This document shows positions 20,194 to 32,000 of a DNA stretch of 64,000 nucleotides, piece by piece. Source of the stretch: an uncultured Gilliamella sp. (GTDB taxonomy: Bacteria; Pseudomonadota; Gammaproteobacteria; Enterobacterales; Orbaceae); the NCBI GenBank assembly GCA_945271295.1, contig CALYPG010000001.1, positions 1 to 64,000 on the forward strand. Reading direction: 5' to 3'. The notes below the pieces were generated by a model, which saw only the letters and a list, made by a program, of their open reading frames with translations, was not told where the DNA came from and ran no database searches. The position numbers and the translations under genes were made by a program. Numbering within the stretch: the stretch's first letter is position 1; every line of letters begins with the position of its first letter.

Positions 20194-20942
20194 ATTATGA
20201 ACTATTAGTTTTACTTTTTGTTATTGCCACTCTGGCTGGTTTTATTGATTCAATTGCTGGCGGTGGCGGATTATTGACCGTGCCAGCATTATTAGCTGTT
20301 GGATTGCCGCCAGCTAGTGCATTAGCTACCAATAAATTACAAAGTTGTGGGGGTTCTTTTTCTGCTAGTCTCTATTTTATTCGTCAACATTTGGTTGATT
20401 TAAAGCAGCAAAAATGGGCAATATTTTTTGCTTTTATTGGTTCTGGAATAGGTACTTTATGTGTTATGCATATTAAAGCCGATTTCCTGCGGTTATTATT
20501 ACCAGTATTAACAATTAGTGTGGGTCTCTATTTTTTATTATCACCAACAATTGGCGGTAATGATCGTAAAAGCCGTTTTTCTATTTTACAATTTGCATTA
20601 ATACCTGCCTTGGCAATAGGTTTTTATGATGGTTTTTTTGGACCTGGTGCTGGGTCATTTTATGCTTTAGCTTATATAACACTTGCTGGTTTTAATTTAA
20701 CTAAAGCAACGGCGCACACTAAAGTATTAAACTTCACTTCAAATGTTGCTGGTCTACTTTTCTTTATTGTTGGTGGGGAAGTTGTTTGGTCAATTGGATT
20801 AGTTATGCTAATAGGTCAATTTATAGGCGCAAGGCTTGGTGCTAAAATGGTCATTGCTAAAGGCCGCAAATTGATTAGACCAATGCTAATCTCAGTTTCA
20901 ACAATTATGAGTATTAAATTGATTTACGAGAATTTCTTTTAA
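20190..20942 (+). CDS. yfcA: TSUP-family membrane transporter (YfcA-like)
   Basis: 250-residue membrane protein of the TauE/SafE (DUF81) family, with about eight helices in two related halves. Motifs [19 protein letters not shown] (15-33) and [14 protein letters not shown] (about 148-161) are the two family repeats. The family moves sulfur-containing or small organic anions; the substrate here is unknown. It starts within the aroC stop, so the genes are translationally coupled, and synteny with E. coli yfcA supports the name. Confidence 0.9.
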   Translation: MNYELLVLLFVIATLAGFIDSIAGGGGLLTVPALLAVGLPPASALATNKLQSCGGSFSASLYFIRQHLVDLKQQKWAIFFAFIGSGIGTLCVMHIKADFLRLLLPVLTISVGLYFLLSPTIGGNDRKSRFSILQFALIPALAIGFYDGFFGPGAGSFYALAYITLAGFNLTKATAHTKVLNFTSNVAGLLFFIVGGEVVWSIGLVMLIGQFIGARLGAKMVIAKGRKLIRPMLISVSTIMSIKLIYENFF

Positions 20943-21035
20943 TGACATAAATATAATTATTCATTAAGTTGGATGAAATTATAATTTACCAGTAATATTA
21001 AATATAATAACTACCACTTAACTTGAGTAATTATT

Positions 21036-21959
21036 ATGAAACTTCAACAATTACGTTATATTTTAGAAATAGCTCGCTCAGGTTCAATTAATGAGGCGGC
21101 GAAAAAGCTATATATTACCCAACCAAGTCTTTCAACAGCGGTAAAAGAACTTGAAGCAGAATTTGGCATAGAGATTTTTGTGCGTACTTCGAAAGGTGTT
21201 TCCTTATCAACAGATGGGGTTGAGTTTTTGGGTTATGCCAAACAAGTTTTAGATCAGGCTGAATTGTTAGAGCAACACTACTCCAAAAAAGAACCCTCTA
21301 AACAATTGTGTAGCATTTCCACGCAACATTATGCATTTGCAGTTAATGCATTTGTTAATCTTATCAAAAAAAATCATACTGATGAATATGAGTTTACTCT
21401 CAGAGAAACAAGAACTTACGATATTATCACAGATGTCGCTAATTTACGTAGTGAAGTAGGCATATTATATCTTACAGAATTTAACCAAAAAGTGATCTTA
21501 AGATTACTTAAAGAACATAAGCTTACTTTTAATCCTTTATTCGAAGCTCACCCTCATGTGTTTATTAGTACTCATCATCCATTAGCTAGCATGAAATTGT
21601 TGACACTAAATGCTCTGGCAGATTATCCATACTTATCTTTTGAGCAAGGTGAGTATAATTCTTTTTATTTTTCCGAGGAGATTTTAAGTACCGTTTATCA
21701 CAAGAAAAGTATACATGTAAGTGATAGAGCAACATTATTTAATCTCTTACATGGTCTAAATGGCTATACCATTAGCACCGGTGTTTTAAGTGTAGATTTA
21801 AATGGTTCTGATATTTTATCTATTCCGCTTGATGTTGAAGAAACAATATTAATTGGTTGGATTACATCACAAAAAGTACAACTCAGTCTTTCTGCGCAAA
21901 ATTATATTGAAGCACTGAAAAAACTCATTCAAGAAGAGTATGGATTTGAACTCAAATAA
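21036..21959 (+). CDS. LysR-family transcriptional regulator
   Basis: 307 residues. The N-terminal winged helix (LQQLRYILEIARSGSINEAAKKLYITQPSLSTAVKELE compressed over residues 3-41) is a standard LysR domain. Residues ~90-300 form the effector-binding periplasmic-protein-like fold. The gene stands alone after yfcA with its own leader and no divergent partner, so neither the regulon nor the ligand can be inferred. Confidence 0.85.
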   Translation: MKLQQLRYILEIARSGSINEAAKKLYITQPSLSTAVKELEAEFGIEIFVRTSKGVSLSTDGVEFLGYAKQVLDQAELLEQHYSKKEPSKQLCSISTQHYAFAVNAFVNLIKKNHTDEYEFTLRETRTYDIITDVANLRSEVGILYLTEFNQKVILRLLKEHKLTFNPLFEAHPHVFISTHHPLASMKLLTLNALADYPYLSFEQGEYNSFYFSEEILSTVYHKKSIHVSDRATLFNLLHGLNGYTISTGVLSVDLNGSDILSIPLDVEETILIGWITSQKVQLSLSAQNYIEALKKLIQEEYGFELK

Positions 21960-21986
21960 GCCTTTTATAATAAGCATAAATCAAAA

Positions 21987-22014
21987 TTGCTATTTCAATA
22001 AATTTCGGTATAAT
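21987..22014 (+). promoter_or_regulatory. rpsO promoter
   Basis: TTGCTA (21987-21992), 16-base spacer, then consensus TATAAT (22009-22014), about 85 bases ahead of the rpsO start. The leader that follows has CCATAT...ATATGG (22023-22037) and GGAATG...CATTCC pairings, consistent with the structured leader that S15 binds in E. coli to repress its own translation. Confidence 0.7.
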
Positions 22015-22106
22015 TGCGCCCAATCCATATATTATATGGATGTTGAGGAATGTCTGAATTAGAGATTGGTCATTCCATATTTTAAATTAATTTTAAGAGG
22101 TTTATT

Positions 22107-22376
22107 ATGTCTCTAACTGTAGAAACTAAAGCGAAAATCGTTGCTGAATATGGTCGTGGTACTAATGATACTGGTTCAACTGAAGTTCAAGTTGCACTTT
22201 TAACTGCACGTATTAATGACTTACAAGGTCATTTTTCTGAGCATAAAAAAGATCATCATAGTCGTCGTGGTTTATTGCGTATGGTATCTAGTCGTCGTAA
22301 ATTGTTAGATTATTTACGTCGTAAAGATATTGAACGTTATAACCAACTAATCCAAAGACTAGGTTTACGTCGCTAA
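22107..22376 (+). CDS. rpsO: 30S ribosomal protein uS15
   Basis: Primary 16S rRNA-binding protein of the small-subunit platform. 89 residues, the usual length. It contains the S15 signature [19 protein letters not shown] and [10 protein letters not shown]. Strong AAGAGG ribosome site. It is followed by an intrinsic terminator and then pnp, the conserved rpsO-pnp order. Confidence 0.98.
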   Translation: MSLTVETKAKIVAEYGRGTNDTGSTEVQVALLTARINDLQGHFSEHKKDHHSRRGLLRMVSSRRKLLDYLRRKDIERYNQLIQRLGLRR

Positions 22377-22391
22377 TCATTAATCTACTTG

Positions 22392-22414
22392 AAAAGAGGC
22401 TTAAGCCTCTTTTT
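22392..22414 (+). terminator. rpsO intrinsic terminator
   Basis: A perfect palindrome AAAAGAGGCTT/AAGCCTCTTTT (22392-22413), running into more T. Same position as the partial rpsO terminator of E. coli; readthrough would feed pnp. Confidence 0.9.
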
Positions 22415-22497
22415 CGTTGAGAAAAATTAAGTCTCTGATATAATATTAATCCCTAAGAAAGAAGTAAAATTAATAATTTTAGTAAGTCAATAAGCTG

Positions 22498-22583
22498 AAA
22501 GATTATATCTCATGTTTCGCGCGACTAATGAGAGCTCTATATATTATAGATTTGTCATTAGTCGTGACAGTGAAATAATCTTT
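22498..22583 (+). promoter_or_regulatory. pnp leader double-stranded hairpin (RNase III-type)
   Basis: Nested pairings: AAAGATTAT (22498-22506) with ATAATCTTT (22575-22583), and CGACTAATGA (22522-22531) with TCATTAGTCG (22555-22564), with partial pairing between. This long imperfect hairpin, about 108 bases before the pnp start, matches the E. coli pnp leader, where RNase III cleaves and PNPase then represses its own mRNA. Function is inferred by analogy. Confidence 0.75.
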
Positions 22584-22691
22584 TGTTGAATATCCCCACA
22601 TAGTTGAAGTGAATATCAATAAGTTCAGCCTATCGCTGTTCCCTGTCGAAATATCAAACTTCAACATTTTTAATAACAAGAGGACATTATT

Positions 22692-24806
22692 TTGTTTAAT
22701 CCGATATATCAAGAATTTCAATATGGACGACATACTGTAACGTTAAAAACTGGAGTTATGGCTCGTCAAGCTACAGCTGCTGTTATGGTAAACATGGATG
22801 ATACATCTGTATTTGTAACGGTTGTTGCTGATAAAAAAGTAAAAGAAGGGCAAGACTTTTTCCCTCTAACTGTCAATTATCAAGAACGTAGTTATGCAGC
22901 AGGTCGTATTCCGGGTGGTTTTTTCAAACGTGAGGGACGTCCTAGTGAAGGGGAAACCTTAATTGCGCGTTTAATTGATCGTCCATTACGTCCATTATTT
23001 CCAGAAGGATTCGTTAATGAAATCCAAATTATCGCAACTGTTGTTTCTGTGAACCCATCTGTTAGCCCTGATATTGTTGCAATGATTGGGGCTTCTGCTG
23101 CACTTTGTTTATCAGGCGTTCCATTCCATGGTCCAATCGGCGCAGCGCGAATTGGTTTTGTTAATGGTGAATTTGTATTAAACCCATCAGTTAAAGAACT
23201 TGAAAATAGTCGGCTAGATTTAGTGGTTGCCGGTACTCAAAGTGCTGTTTTGATGGTTGAATCTGAAGCAGATCTATTAACTGAAGATCAAATGTTAGCA
23301 GCAGTCGTTTTAGGACATGAACAACAACAGGTTGTAATTGATAATATTAATCAATTTGTAGCTAAAGCAAATTACCCAAAATGGGATTGGGTTGCACCGG
23401 CAAAAAATGAAACGTTATATAATACAGTTGCTGAACTTGCCAAAGATCGCCTAGGAGAAGCTTATCGTATAACTGAGAAACAAGCTCGATATGATCAGAT
23501 TGATGTAATTAAAGACGATGTATTAACTACTTTAAAGGCACAAAATGCAGAGCTTGATGAAAATGAAGTTATCAATATTATTGTTGATTTAGAAAGTCAA
23601 ATTGTTCGAAAACGTGTTATTGCTGGTGAACCTCGTATCGATGGTCGTGAAAAGGATATGATTCGAGCACTTGATATCCGAACGGGCGTGTTACCTAGAA
23701 CTCATGGAAGCGCATTATTTACCCGTGGTGAAACTCAAGCATTAGTTACCGCGACGCTAGGTACTGAACGAGATGCGCAAATTATTGATGAGTTAACTGG
23801 TGAATATACTGAACGTTTCTTATTGCATTATAATTTCCCTCCATATTCAGTAGGTGAAACCGGCATGGTTGGCTCGCCAAAACGTCGGGAAATAGGTCAT
23901 GGTCGTTTAGCGAAACGCGGTGTAGCAGCCGTGATGCCGAGTCGTGATGAATTCCCTTATACTGTGCGAGTTGTATCAGAAATCACCGAATCTAATGGAT
24001 CATCATCAATGGCATCTGTTTGTGGCGCTTCTCTTGCTCTTATGGATGCTGGTGTACCAATTAAATCATCTGTTGCTGGTATAGCAATGGGGCTGGTTAA
24101 AGAAGGCGACAATTTTGTTGTATTATCTGATATTTTAGGTGACGAAGACCATCTTGGTGATATGGATTTCAAAGTAGCTGGCACACGTGAAGGCGTAAGT
24201 GCATTACAAATGGATATTAAAATTGAAGGTATTACCAAAGAAATTATGCAAGTGGCGTTAAATCAGGCAAAAAGTGCACGTTTACATATTTTAGGTGTTA
24301 TGGAACAAGCTATTAATAAACCTCGTCAAGAGATTTCTGAATTTGCTCCTCGCATCTACACTATGAATGTTAACCCTGATAAAATTCGCGATATTATTGG
24401 TAAAGGTGGAGCAACTATTCGTGCATTAACAGAAGAAACAGGTACGACAATAGAAATTACCGATGATGGAATTGTTAAAATCGCTGCTTCTGATGGTAAC
24501 AAAGCAAAAGATGCTATGGCGCGTATTAATAACTTAGTTGCCGATGTTGAAATCGGTAAAATTTATACGGGTAAAGTAACAAGAATTGTTGATTTTGGGG
24601 CTTTTGTTTCGATTATTGGTGGAAAAGAAGGGCTGGTTCATGTTTCTCAAATTGCCGATCACCGGGTTGAAAAGGTCGCAGATTATCTGAAAGTTGGGCA
24701 AGAGGTAAGTGTTAAAGTACTAGAAATAGATCGTCAAGGTCGGATTCGTCTAAGTATGAAAGACGCATTAGAATCAGAAACTAAAACCGTTCCTACTGCA
24801 GAATAA
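22692..24806 (+). CDS. pnp: Polynucleotide phosphorylase
   Basis: 3'-to-5' phosphorolytic exonuclease of the RNA degradosome. Two RNase PH domains are followed by a KH domain ([17 protein letters not shown], near 560) and an S1 domain ([20 protein letters not shown], near 620). The 704 residues are close to E. coli (711). The start is TTG at 22692 behind AAGAGGA; E. coli pnp also starts with UUG, so a weak start codon is conserved. Autoregulation is suggested by the leader hairpin. Confidence 0.97.
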   Translation: MFNPIYQEFQYGRHTVTLKTGVMARQATAAVMVNMDDTSVFVTVVADKKVKEGQDFFPLTVNYQERSYAAGRIPGGFFKREGRPSEGETLIARLIDRPLRPLFPEGFVNEIQIIATVVSVNPSVSPDIVAMIGASAALCLSGVPFHGPIGAARIGFVNGEFVLNPSVKELENSRLDLVVAGTQSAVLMVESEADLLTEDQMLAAVVLGHEQQQVVIDNINQFVAKANYPKWDWVAPAKNETLYNTVAELAKDRLGEAYRITEKQARYDQIDVIKDDVLTTLKAQNAELDENEVINIIVDLESQIVRKRVIAGEPRIDGREKDMIRALDIRTGVLPRTHGSALFTRGETQALVTATLGTERDAQIIDELTGEYTERFLLHYNFPPYSVGETGMVGSPKRREIGHGRLAKRGVAAVMPSRDEFPYTVRVVSEITESNGSSSMASVCGASLALMDAGVPIKSSVAGIAMGLVKEGDNFVVLSDILGDEDHLGDMDFKVAGTREGVSALQMDIKIEGITKEIMQVALNQAKSARLHILGVMEQAINKPRQEISEFAPRIYTMNVNPDKIRDIIGKGGATIRALTEETGTTIEITDDGIVKIAASDGNKAKDAMARINNLVADVEIGKIYTGKVTRIVDFGAFVSIIGGKEGLVHVSQIADHRVEKVADYLKVGQEVSVKVLEIDRQGRIRLSMKDALESETKTVPTAE

Positions 24807-24830
24807 AATGTTATTCACTGGGAGTTGTAA

Positions 24831-25682
24831 ATGAGACTATTCGACCTGAGGGTTATATGCTGTTTATTGGCTGTTATTCTTTTATCAGGTTGTTCTAGCT
24901 CTGTGCCTGTGTTGGCTGTTCCTGAACAAGTATCATACGATGATGAATTGAAAATTGCACAGATCAGCCAGCAACTATCGCGAAAAGATATTGATATTGC
25001 AACTCGAATGCAATTGATTTTTGAACGGGGCATTATTTACGATTCTTTAGGTTTTAAAGCCTTTGCGCAAAGTGATTTTTCTCATTTACTAAGTATTAAT
25101 CCTAAAGTTCCTGATTTATATAATTTTTTGGGTACTTATGCATTAAGGGAAGGCGATTTTGATACTGCTCTAATGTCGTTTAATACAATATTAGAACTGG
25201 ATCGTAATTATGCATACGCCTATTTAAATCGAGCAATTGCATTATATCGTACAGGACATTATTATGCAGCTCAGCAAGATGCACAAAAGTTTTACCAGTA
25301 TGACGTTAATGAACCAATTAGAATTTTATGGCTTTATTTGATTGAAAAAGAAAATGATGATAAAGCTGCATTGAAATTGCTACAACAACGTTATGATCTA
25401 ATGAGTGATAAAACGATTTATGGGGCTGATATTATCGCATTTTATTTAGGACATATTAGTGAATCTAAATTGATGCAGAATCTTCAAAAAGGTGTCGAAA
25501 ATAATCGGCAATTAGCTGAACGCCTTTGTGAAGCATACTTTTATTTAGGTAAATATTACCAAAGTAAAGGTGACAATGAGCGTGCCAAAATGTTATTTAA
25601 ATATGCTTTAGCCAATAATATTTATAACTTTGTTGAACATCAACAGGCACTCTACGAAATGAAGTTACTTGAAACCAAGTAA
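24831..25682 (+). CDS. nlpI: Lipoprotein NlpI
   Basis: Outer-membrane lipoprotein with TPR repeats; in E. coli it recruits Prc (also in this window) to degrade the endopeptidase MepS and organises wall hydrolases. The signal peptide ends in LSGC (lipobox, Cys about 20). TPR-like helices span about 60-280 (NFLGTYALREGDFDTALMSF). The 283 residues compare with 294 in E. coli. It lies 24 bases after pnp, the conserved pnp-nlpI pair. Confidence 0.95.
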   Translation: MRLFDLRVICCLLAVILLSGCSSSVPVLAVPEQVSYDDELKIAQISQQLSRKDIDIATRMQLIFERGIIYDSLGFKAFAQSDFSHLLSINPKVPDLYNFLGTYALREGDFDTALMSFNTILELDRNYAYAYLNRAIALYRTGHYYAAQQDAQKFYQYDVNEPIRILWLYLIEKENDDKAALKLLQQRYDLMSDKTIYGADIIAFYLGHISESKLMQNLQKGVENNRQLAERLCEAYFYLGKYYQSKGDNERAKMLFKYALANNIYNFVEHQQALYEMKLLETK

Positions 25683-26072
25683 CAAGGGTTATGCCAGTTT
25701 TAAAAACGAAAATATAGTTATAGCGTAGTTCTGATTGGCCAAGGATATATTTTCAAGTTAATTGATAATATTGTTAGTTGATCTTATCTTTAATATGAAG
25801 GGTATATAATAAATTTCATTTGTTATATTTTTATATTATTTGGATTAAATTAATATCGGCAGTTAGTTATTGGGGTGAGTTGTAAATTTTCAATTTAGTG
25901 ATCTGGCATCATATTCATATACACTTTCTTTTATTTGAAAAGCAATGCAATAATTAAGAAAAGTCACTAAGTCTAGCTTAGTAACAATTCATGTTTGCAG
26001 ATAATGATCGTCAATAGTATGACAATTTAAAAAGTAAGTTTATATTCAGTTAGAATTTATAAGCGAGTTTAC
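25683..26072 (+). other. Intergenic / deaD leader
   Basis: 390 AT-rich bases without a supported gene. A TATAAT-like -10 lies at 25805-25810 with a weak -35. A small hairpin CTAAG/CTTAG is near 25968-25982. E. coli deaD has a long cold-responsive leader; this region is long enough for one. I see no yrbN-type small gene. Confidence 0.45.
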
Positions 26073-27857
26073 ATGACAACAGAAGTTTCTTTCATTGACC
26101 TTGGATTATCCCAGGAAATTCTTAATGCGTTAAATGATCTTGGTTTTAGCAAACCATCACCAATCCAATCAGCCTGTATTCCTTTATTATTAGCTGGCAA
26201 TGATGTATTAGGAATGGCACAAACAGGTAGTGGAAAAACTGCCGCATTTTCAATTCCTTTTTTAATGAATATTGATATTAATCTAAAAGCGCCACAACTT
26301 TTAGTTTTAGCACCTACGCGAGAACTTGCTATCCAAGTTGCTGATGCCTGCGGCGAATATTCAAAATATATGAAAGGGTTAAGAGTATTGCCATTATATG
26401 GTGGTCAACGTTATGATGTGCAACTTCGAGCCTTAAAACAAGGTCCACAAATTGTGGTTGGCACACCAGGCCGTTTACTTGATCATTTAAATCGTAAAAC
26501 CTTGGATCTTTCTAATTTAAAAGGTTTGGTACTTGATGAAGCAGATGAAATGTTAAGAATGGGCTTTATTGATGATGTGGAAAGTATTATGGCTGCGATT
26601 CCAGATGATCATCAAACGGCATTATTTTCAGCAACAATGCCAGCACCAATTCGTCGCATTACTAAACGATTTATGCACAATCCTAAAGAAGTTCAGATTA
26701 AATCGACCAATCAAACAGCACCTGATATTGATCAGAGCTATTGGCTGGTACGAGGCATGCGTAAAAATGAAGCGGTTATCCGTTTCCTTGAAGCAGAGGA
26801 TTTTGATGCGGCAATTATTTTTGTGCGCACTAAAACTGCAACTTTGGATGTAGCTGAGGTTCTCGAAAAGCATGGCTATAGTTGTGCAGCACTTAATGGT
26901 GATATGACTCAACAATTACGAGAGCAAACATTAGATCGCTTACGTAATGGACGATTAGATATATTAATTGCCACTGATGTGGCTGCCCGGGGTTTAGATG
27001 TTGAACGTATCAGTTTGGTTATTAATTATGATATTACATTAGATTCCGAATCGTATGTGCATCGTATCGGTCGAACTGGTCGAGCGGGTCGTGCTGGTCG
27101 AGCAATTTTATTTGTTGATAGCCGTGAGCGACGCTTACTTAAAAATATCGAGCAAACGATTAAAAAACCAATTCCTGAAGTGGGATTACCTTCCAAAGAA
27201 TTATTAGAAAAACGTCGTTTAGTTAAATTTACTGAGCAAGTACAAAAACAGCTTGAAAGTAGTGATTTAGATCAATATCAAACACTACTAGAACAAATAC
27301 AAGCAAATTGTGGCGCAGATCTTGAAACTATTGCAACAGCTTTATTAAAATTAGCTCAAGGAGAACGTTCATTAATTCTACCTCCGGATCCAGTCTTTAA
27401 ACCATCAAAGGAAACAAGGGAGCGAGATGGTCGTAGTAGTGAACGTCGGTTACGCGGTGATAACCGTGAAACACCAAAACGACGTGAACGACGGGATGTT
27501 GGTGATATGGATATGTATCGTATTGAAATTGGCAAAGAAAATGGTGTTGAAGTTCGTCATATTGTTGGCGCTATTGCTAATGAAGCAGATATAAGTAGCC
27601 GTTATATTGGTAATATTAAACTGTATGAAACCTATTCAACAGTAGAATTACCAAAAGGAATGCCAAAAGATATATTAAAACACTTTGAAAAAGTAAGAGT
27701 GCTTAATCAGCCTATGAAAATGAGTTTAGTAACCGGTTCATCCGAAACTAAACGTGGACGTAGAAGTAATAAGTCTGATTCAGCTGGAACTGCTACGCCT
27801 AAGAAGCGTAACAGTCGTCAATCTGGAAGTGGTCGTCCGTCCGCCCCACAATTTTAA
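26073..27857 (+). CDS. deaD: ATP-dependent RNA helicase DeaD (CsdA)
   Basis: DEAD-box helicase for ribosome assembly and mRNA decay in the cold. It has the Q motif FSKPSPIQ, motif I AQTGSGKT (49-56), motif II DEAD (about 156), SAT (about 187) and [11 protein letters not shown] (about 330). A C-terminal RNA-binding domain ([22 protein letters not shown]) is followed by a basic tail. The 594 residues compare with 629 in E. coli; the tail is shorter. A strong terminator follows. It comes after pnp-nlpI as in E. coli. Confidence 0.96.
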   Translation: MTTEVSFIDLGLSQEILNALNDLGFSKPSPIQSACIPLLLAGNDVLGMAQTGSGKTAAFSIPFLMNIDINLKAPQLLVLAPTRELAIQVADACGEYSKYMKGLRVLPLYGGQRYDVQLRALKQGPQIVVGTPGRLLDHLNRKTLDLSNLKGLVLDEADEMLRMGFIDDVESIMAAIPDDHQTALFSATMPAPIRRITKRFMHNPKEVQIKSTNQTAPDIDQSYWLVRGMRKNEAVIRFLEAEDFDAAIIFVRTKTATLDVAEVLEKHGYSCAALNGDMTQQLREQTLDRLRNGRLDILIATDVAARGLDVERISLVINYDITLDSESYVHRIGRTGRAGRAGRAILFVDSRERRLLKNIEQTIKKPIPEVGLPSKELLEKRRLVKFTEQVQKQLESSDLDQYQTLLEQIQANCGADLETIATALLKLAQGERSLILPPDPVFKPSKETRERDGRSSERRLRGDNRETPKRRERRDVGDMDMYRIEIGKENGVEVRHIVGAIANEADISSRYIGNIKLYETYSTVELPKGMPKDILKHFEKVRVLNQPMKMSLVTGSSETKRGRRSNKSDSAGTATPKKRNSRQSGSGRPSAPQF

Positions 27858-27865
27858 TATAAATT

Positions 27866-27894
27866 CCTCTACCATAATGGTAGAGGCGTTTTTT
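27866..27894 (+). terminator. deaD intrinsic terminator
   Basis: A perfect 9-bp stem CCTCTACCA / TGGTAGAGG with a TAA loop (27866-27886), followed by CG and a six-T run. Confidence 0.95.
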
Positions 27895-28189
27895 AATTTT
27901 TTGTATGTGTGTATCGTTTAACATCATTACCAATACCTTTTGCTAAGGTAATAAAATTAATTAGTGCTACAACCTTTGGACCAGCAATAATTAGTCAAGC
28001 TAATCTAAAATTTTTAACCATCAATTCACTTTTATTATGTGCATAATAACGCGCTGATATAAAAAGAAAAATGCTCTTAATATCTAAATCTGTTATTGAT
28101 GATGAAAATAAAAGGTCATTATTATTTTTCTTTACCAGAAAGACTAACATGTTATCTTCAATAACCAAAAGATTAAGAGCTTTGCCCAA
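27893..28189 (-). pseudogene. Possible remnant reading frame with one internal stop
   Basis: One minus-strand frame runs from a TTG at 28189 to a TAA at 27893-27895, interrupted only by a TGA at 27995-27997. The second part reads like a real C-terminus (GPKVVALINFITLAKG). The stretch before the stop is AT-rich with weak start signals. I do not recognise it. It could be a decayed gene in the deaD-yfcZ gap or a chance frame. Confidence 0.2.
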
Positions 28190-28243
28190 AAATAAGATTA
28201 AGGGTATACTGTCACCAAATTAATAAGTAAATAGAGGTATGGC

Positions 28244-28540
28244 ATGGCAGATTCTTTAAACAAATGTAAAGCAAATGAAACTCCCGCGTGTTGTTGTGTG
28301 GATGTGGGTACAATTATTGATAATGAGGATTGTACTGCTGAGTATGAACATGTTTTTGCAACGGAATCGGAAGCTCAAGCTAAATTAGCATCATTGACTC
28401 AAGCAGCAAAAGATGTGGAAACTGAACCTTGTGAAATCAATAGTAACATTAAAAAAGTAAATGATGGCTATAAATTAGCTGCAAAATTTACTTTTTGTTG
28501 TGGTGCAGAATGTATGATTTTTCAATTAAAATTACGTTAA
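28244..28540 (+). CDS. yfcZ: YfcZ/YiiS family protein
   Basis: 98-residue cytosolic protein. ETPACCCVDVGTIIDNEDCTA and a C-terminal FTFCCGAECMIFQLKLR match E. coli YfcZ (DUF406), including its unusual cysteine clusters. Molecular function is not established. AGAGG ribosome site. In E. coli yfcZ lies near sixA with the fadIJ genes between; here they are adjacent and fadIJ are absent, so the block has contracted. Confidence 0.9.
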   Translation: MADSLNKCKANETPACCCVDVGTIIDNEDCTAEYEHVFATESEAQAKLASLTQAAKDVETEPCEINSNIKKVNDGYKLAAKFTFCCGAECMIFQLKLR

Positions 28541-28557
28541 TTGATAATTAAATACTC

Positions 28558-29016
28558 ATGAAAGTTTGTGTTATGAGACATGGTGAAGCAGGATTTTCTG
28601 CTTTATCAGATTCTAGTAGGTCACTTACTGCTTTTGGTATTAGTCAATCTAAGCAGGCAGGTCAATGGCTTAAACAACTAGGCTTCCATTTCGATTTGGG
28701 ATTAGTGAGTCCTTATTTACGTGCGCAGCAAACATTAACTGAATTGTTGACCCAAGTGTCTGTATCTCAAATTGAAACTAATAATTTACTTGTTCCTGGT
28801 GGGAACCCTTCAAAGATTGCGAATTTATTAGCAATGTTACCATCAAGTGGTATTGAAAATGTAATTGTCGTATCTCACCTTCCTTTTGTGGGGTATTTAG
28901 TTAATGAACTTTGCCCTGAGGTTTCTGCTCCAATGTTTGCTACTGCTGCAATAGCTTGCATTGATTTATCACATGATGTTGCAGGAAGGCTTGAATGGTT
29001 TCATCAAGCGGAGTAA
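28558..29016 (+). CDS. sixA: Phosphohistidine phosphatase SixA
   Basis: Small histidine phosphatase that in E. coli removes phosphate from the nitrogen-PTS protein NPr (and was reported for ArcB). The 152 residues have the catalytic RHG at 7-9 (MRHGEAG) and a second catalytic histidine in VVSHLPFVGYL. The length is typical. The stop lies 22 bases inside the recB frame, so the two overlap. Confidence 0.94.
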   Translation: MKVCVMRHGEAGFSALSDSSRSLTAFGISQSKQAGQWLKQLGFHFDLGLVSPYLRAQQTLTELLTQVSVSQIETNNLLVPGGNPSKIANLLAMLPSSGIENVIVVSHLPFVGYLVNELCPEVSAPMFATAAIACIDLSHDVAGRLEWFHQAE

Positions 29017-32000
29017 AAAAGCTTAATCTTTTAGAGTTACCTTTAACTGGTCGAACATTGATTGAAGCATCGGCAGGAACAGGTAAGACTTATTCACTCG
29101 CCTTTATTTATCTTAGATTGTTACTTGGGATTGGCAAAAATAGTTATCCAAAACCGCTGAATGTTAATGAGATTTTGGTGGTAACGTTTACTAAAGCGGC
29201 CACTCAAGAACTCCGTTCACGTATCCGGCAAAATATTCAAGAGTTAAGATTAGCTTTGTTAGAGGGCAAACATACGGATCCTATTTATCAACAATTAATT
29301 GAATTAATTGTTGATCCACAAACTGCGATCCAAATGTTAACTCAAGCACAACAATCAATGGATGATGCTGCTATTTATACTATTCATAGCTTTTGTCAGC
29401 GTATACTTACTAGCCACGCATTTACGTCAGGGGTTCTTTTTGAGCAAACATTGATTGCTGATGAGCAACAACTGTATTTACAAGTTGTTCAAGATTTTTG
29501 GCGCTATTATTTTATTCCACTTGATAAATCACTTGCTTATTTAGTGCTAGCTTCATGGCAAGACCCTGCTGCATTATTGGCTGATATAACGCCTTATTTA
29601 AATTTGGATTTTAACAATTCAACAGAGCTTAATTCAGATGTTTTAGCGAAAATTAATGAATTTTACAAGAATAATTTCCTAAAAATTGATACTGTCAAAA
29701 AAACGTGGCGATCTTCAATTGATGAAATTACTAAGATTATTACGCAATCAGATGTAAGTAAACAGTCCTATAATAGCCGAAACTTACCGAATTGGCTTGC
29801 TAAAATATCAGTATGGGCGAACCAAGAAACCAATACTTTTGAATTACCTGATGAACTTAACAAGTTTTGCCAAACAGTATTAATCGCTAAAACAAAAGAA
29901 GGTAAAATCGCACCTAAACATGTTGTTTTTGAATTAATCGAAGCTTTATATATAGAACCATTTGATTTACGAAGCCAAATCTTAATGGATATTGTTGCGA
30001 TAGTTCGTCAGGGTATTTATGCTGAAAAAATTAGACGTGGTGAAATAAGTTTTGATGATTTACTTTTGCAACTTAATCGAGCATTGCGTATTAATACAGG
30101 AAAGCTGTTAGCTAAAAGGATCGCTAGCAACTATTGTGTCGCTTTGATAGATGAATTCCAAGATACCGATCCGGTTCAGTATCAAGTTTTTGATCGTATC
30201 TATAATACCCAGAGCAAAGAAACAGGTTTATTATTCATTGGCGATCCTAAACAAGCTATATATAGTTTCCGTGGTGCTGATATTTTTACTTATTTAAAAG
30301 CTAAGCAATCTGTAGGTGAAAATCATTTTACTATGGATGTTAATTGGCGCTCATCATCATCGATGGTCAATGCCGTTAATCAACTATTTGCACAAATTGA
30401 AAATCCGTTTATTTTTGAAAATATCCCTTTTTTGCCAATGAGCTATGCAGAAAAGAACCAGCAAAAAAACTTGATAATTAATCATCAAGAAATTGATGCA
30501 TTAACTGCTTATCTGTTACCTGATGAGGTATCAACTATTGCCGATTATCAAGAGCACATTGCCAATTGTTGTGCCAAACAAATTGTCACGTGGCTTTCTG
30601 GGGCTTCAATATTGATTAACAATCAAAACGAACAACGTTTTGTTACTTCAGCTGATATTGCTATTTTAGTTCGTACAGGACGAGAAGCAGAAATTATCCA
30701 ACAAAAATTGACAGCACATGGTATTAAAAGTGTCTATTTATCTAATCACAGCAGTGTTTTCTCCTCAACAGAAGCTAAAGATGTTCTTTGCATATTACAA
30801 GCGGCATTAATGCCTGAAAGTGAATCAACATTACGTTTAGCAATAATGACATCACTATTAGGTCAAAGCATGACTCAGCTTGAGCAGATAACAGAGGATC
30901 AAGATAAGTGGGATAGTTTAGTTGAAGAGTTTAAACAATATCAAGTTTTATGGCAGTATTATGGTGTATTAGTCATGTTACGCAGAATGATGAAAAAACG
31001 TCATTTAGCTGAAAATATTTTATGCCGTCAAGACGGTGAACGGGTATTGACGAATTTGATGCATTTAGGTGAATTATTGCAAGAAGCAGCTGATGAACTA
31101 GATAGTCCACATGCTTTAATTCGATGGTTGACTAAACAGATCATTAATCCAGATCTGAGTGCTGAAAATCATGAGCAACGTTTAGAAAGTGATGAGAATC
31201 TGGTTAAAATTATCACAATTCATAAGTCAAAAGGTCTTGAGTTTCCATTAGTTTGGCTACCTTTTATAGCTCAGTATCGTTCAACCGATACTCAATTTTA
31301 TCATGATAAAGATAATGATTATCAACCAACTTATGCCTGGTTATTAACCGAAGAAATTAAACAACAAATTGATGATGAACGTTTGGCAGAGGATTTACGT
31401 TTATTATATGTTGCTATGACTCGCGCCATATATCATTGCAGTATTGGTCTTGCATATTTGAAGAAAAATCGCTCGGCAATTAATCACTTACTTAAAAATG
31501 AATTAACGGCTATCGGTAATTTTGCTAACTTGGTAAATGTGGAGTTGCCAATTGCTAGCGAGCGGTATGTTTCCCCAACATTGTCTAGTTTATCTTTATC
31601 TGCAAATGTTTTTCAGCGTGAGCTTTCTAATAGTTGGCGGGTGACCAGTTATACTGAACTGCAAAAACATAACACTACAATGGCATTTAACCCGGATATT
31701 ATTAATGATTGGGATGAATATCAACCGGAGTCAGCAATGGTTGAAGCTGCCAATATACAGTATGATATTCATCATTTTCCTAAAGGTGCTCATGTTGGAA
31801 CACTATTACATAAGATGATGGAAAACATATCACAGGATAATATCAACCAGTTAAGTCATGAACTGGTCAATAAACTTAATTTAGCGTCACCATGGTTAGA
31901 TGTACTAAATAATTGGCTAAAACAACTCTTAACAACCTCACTTAATCAACATGATTTAATTTTGTCAAAAATTTTACAAGGTAAGTGTATCCATGAATTA

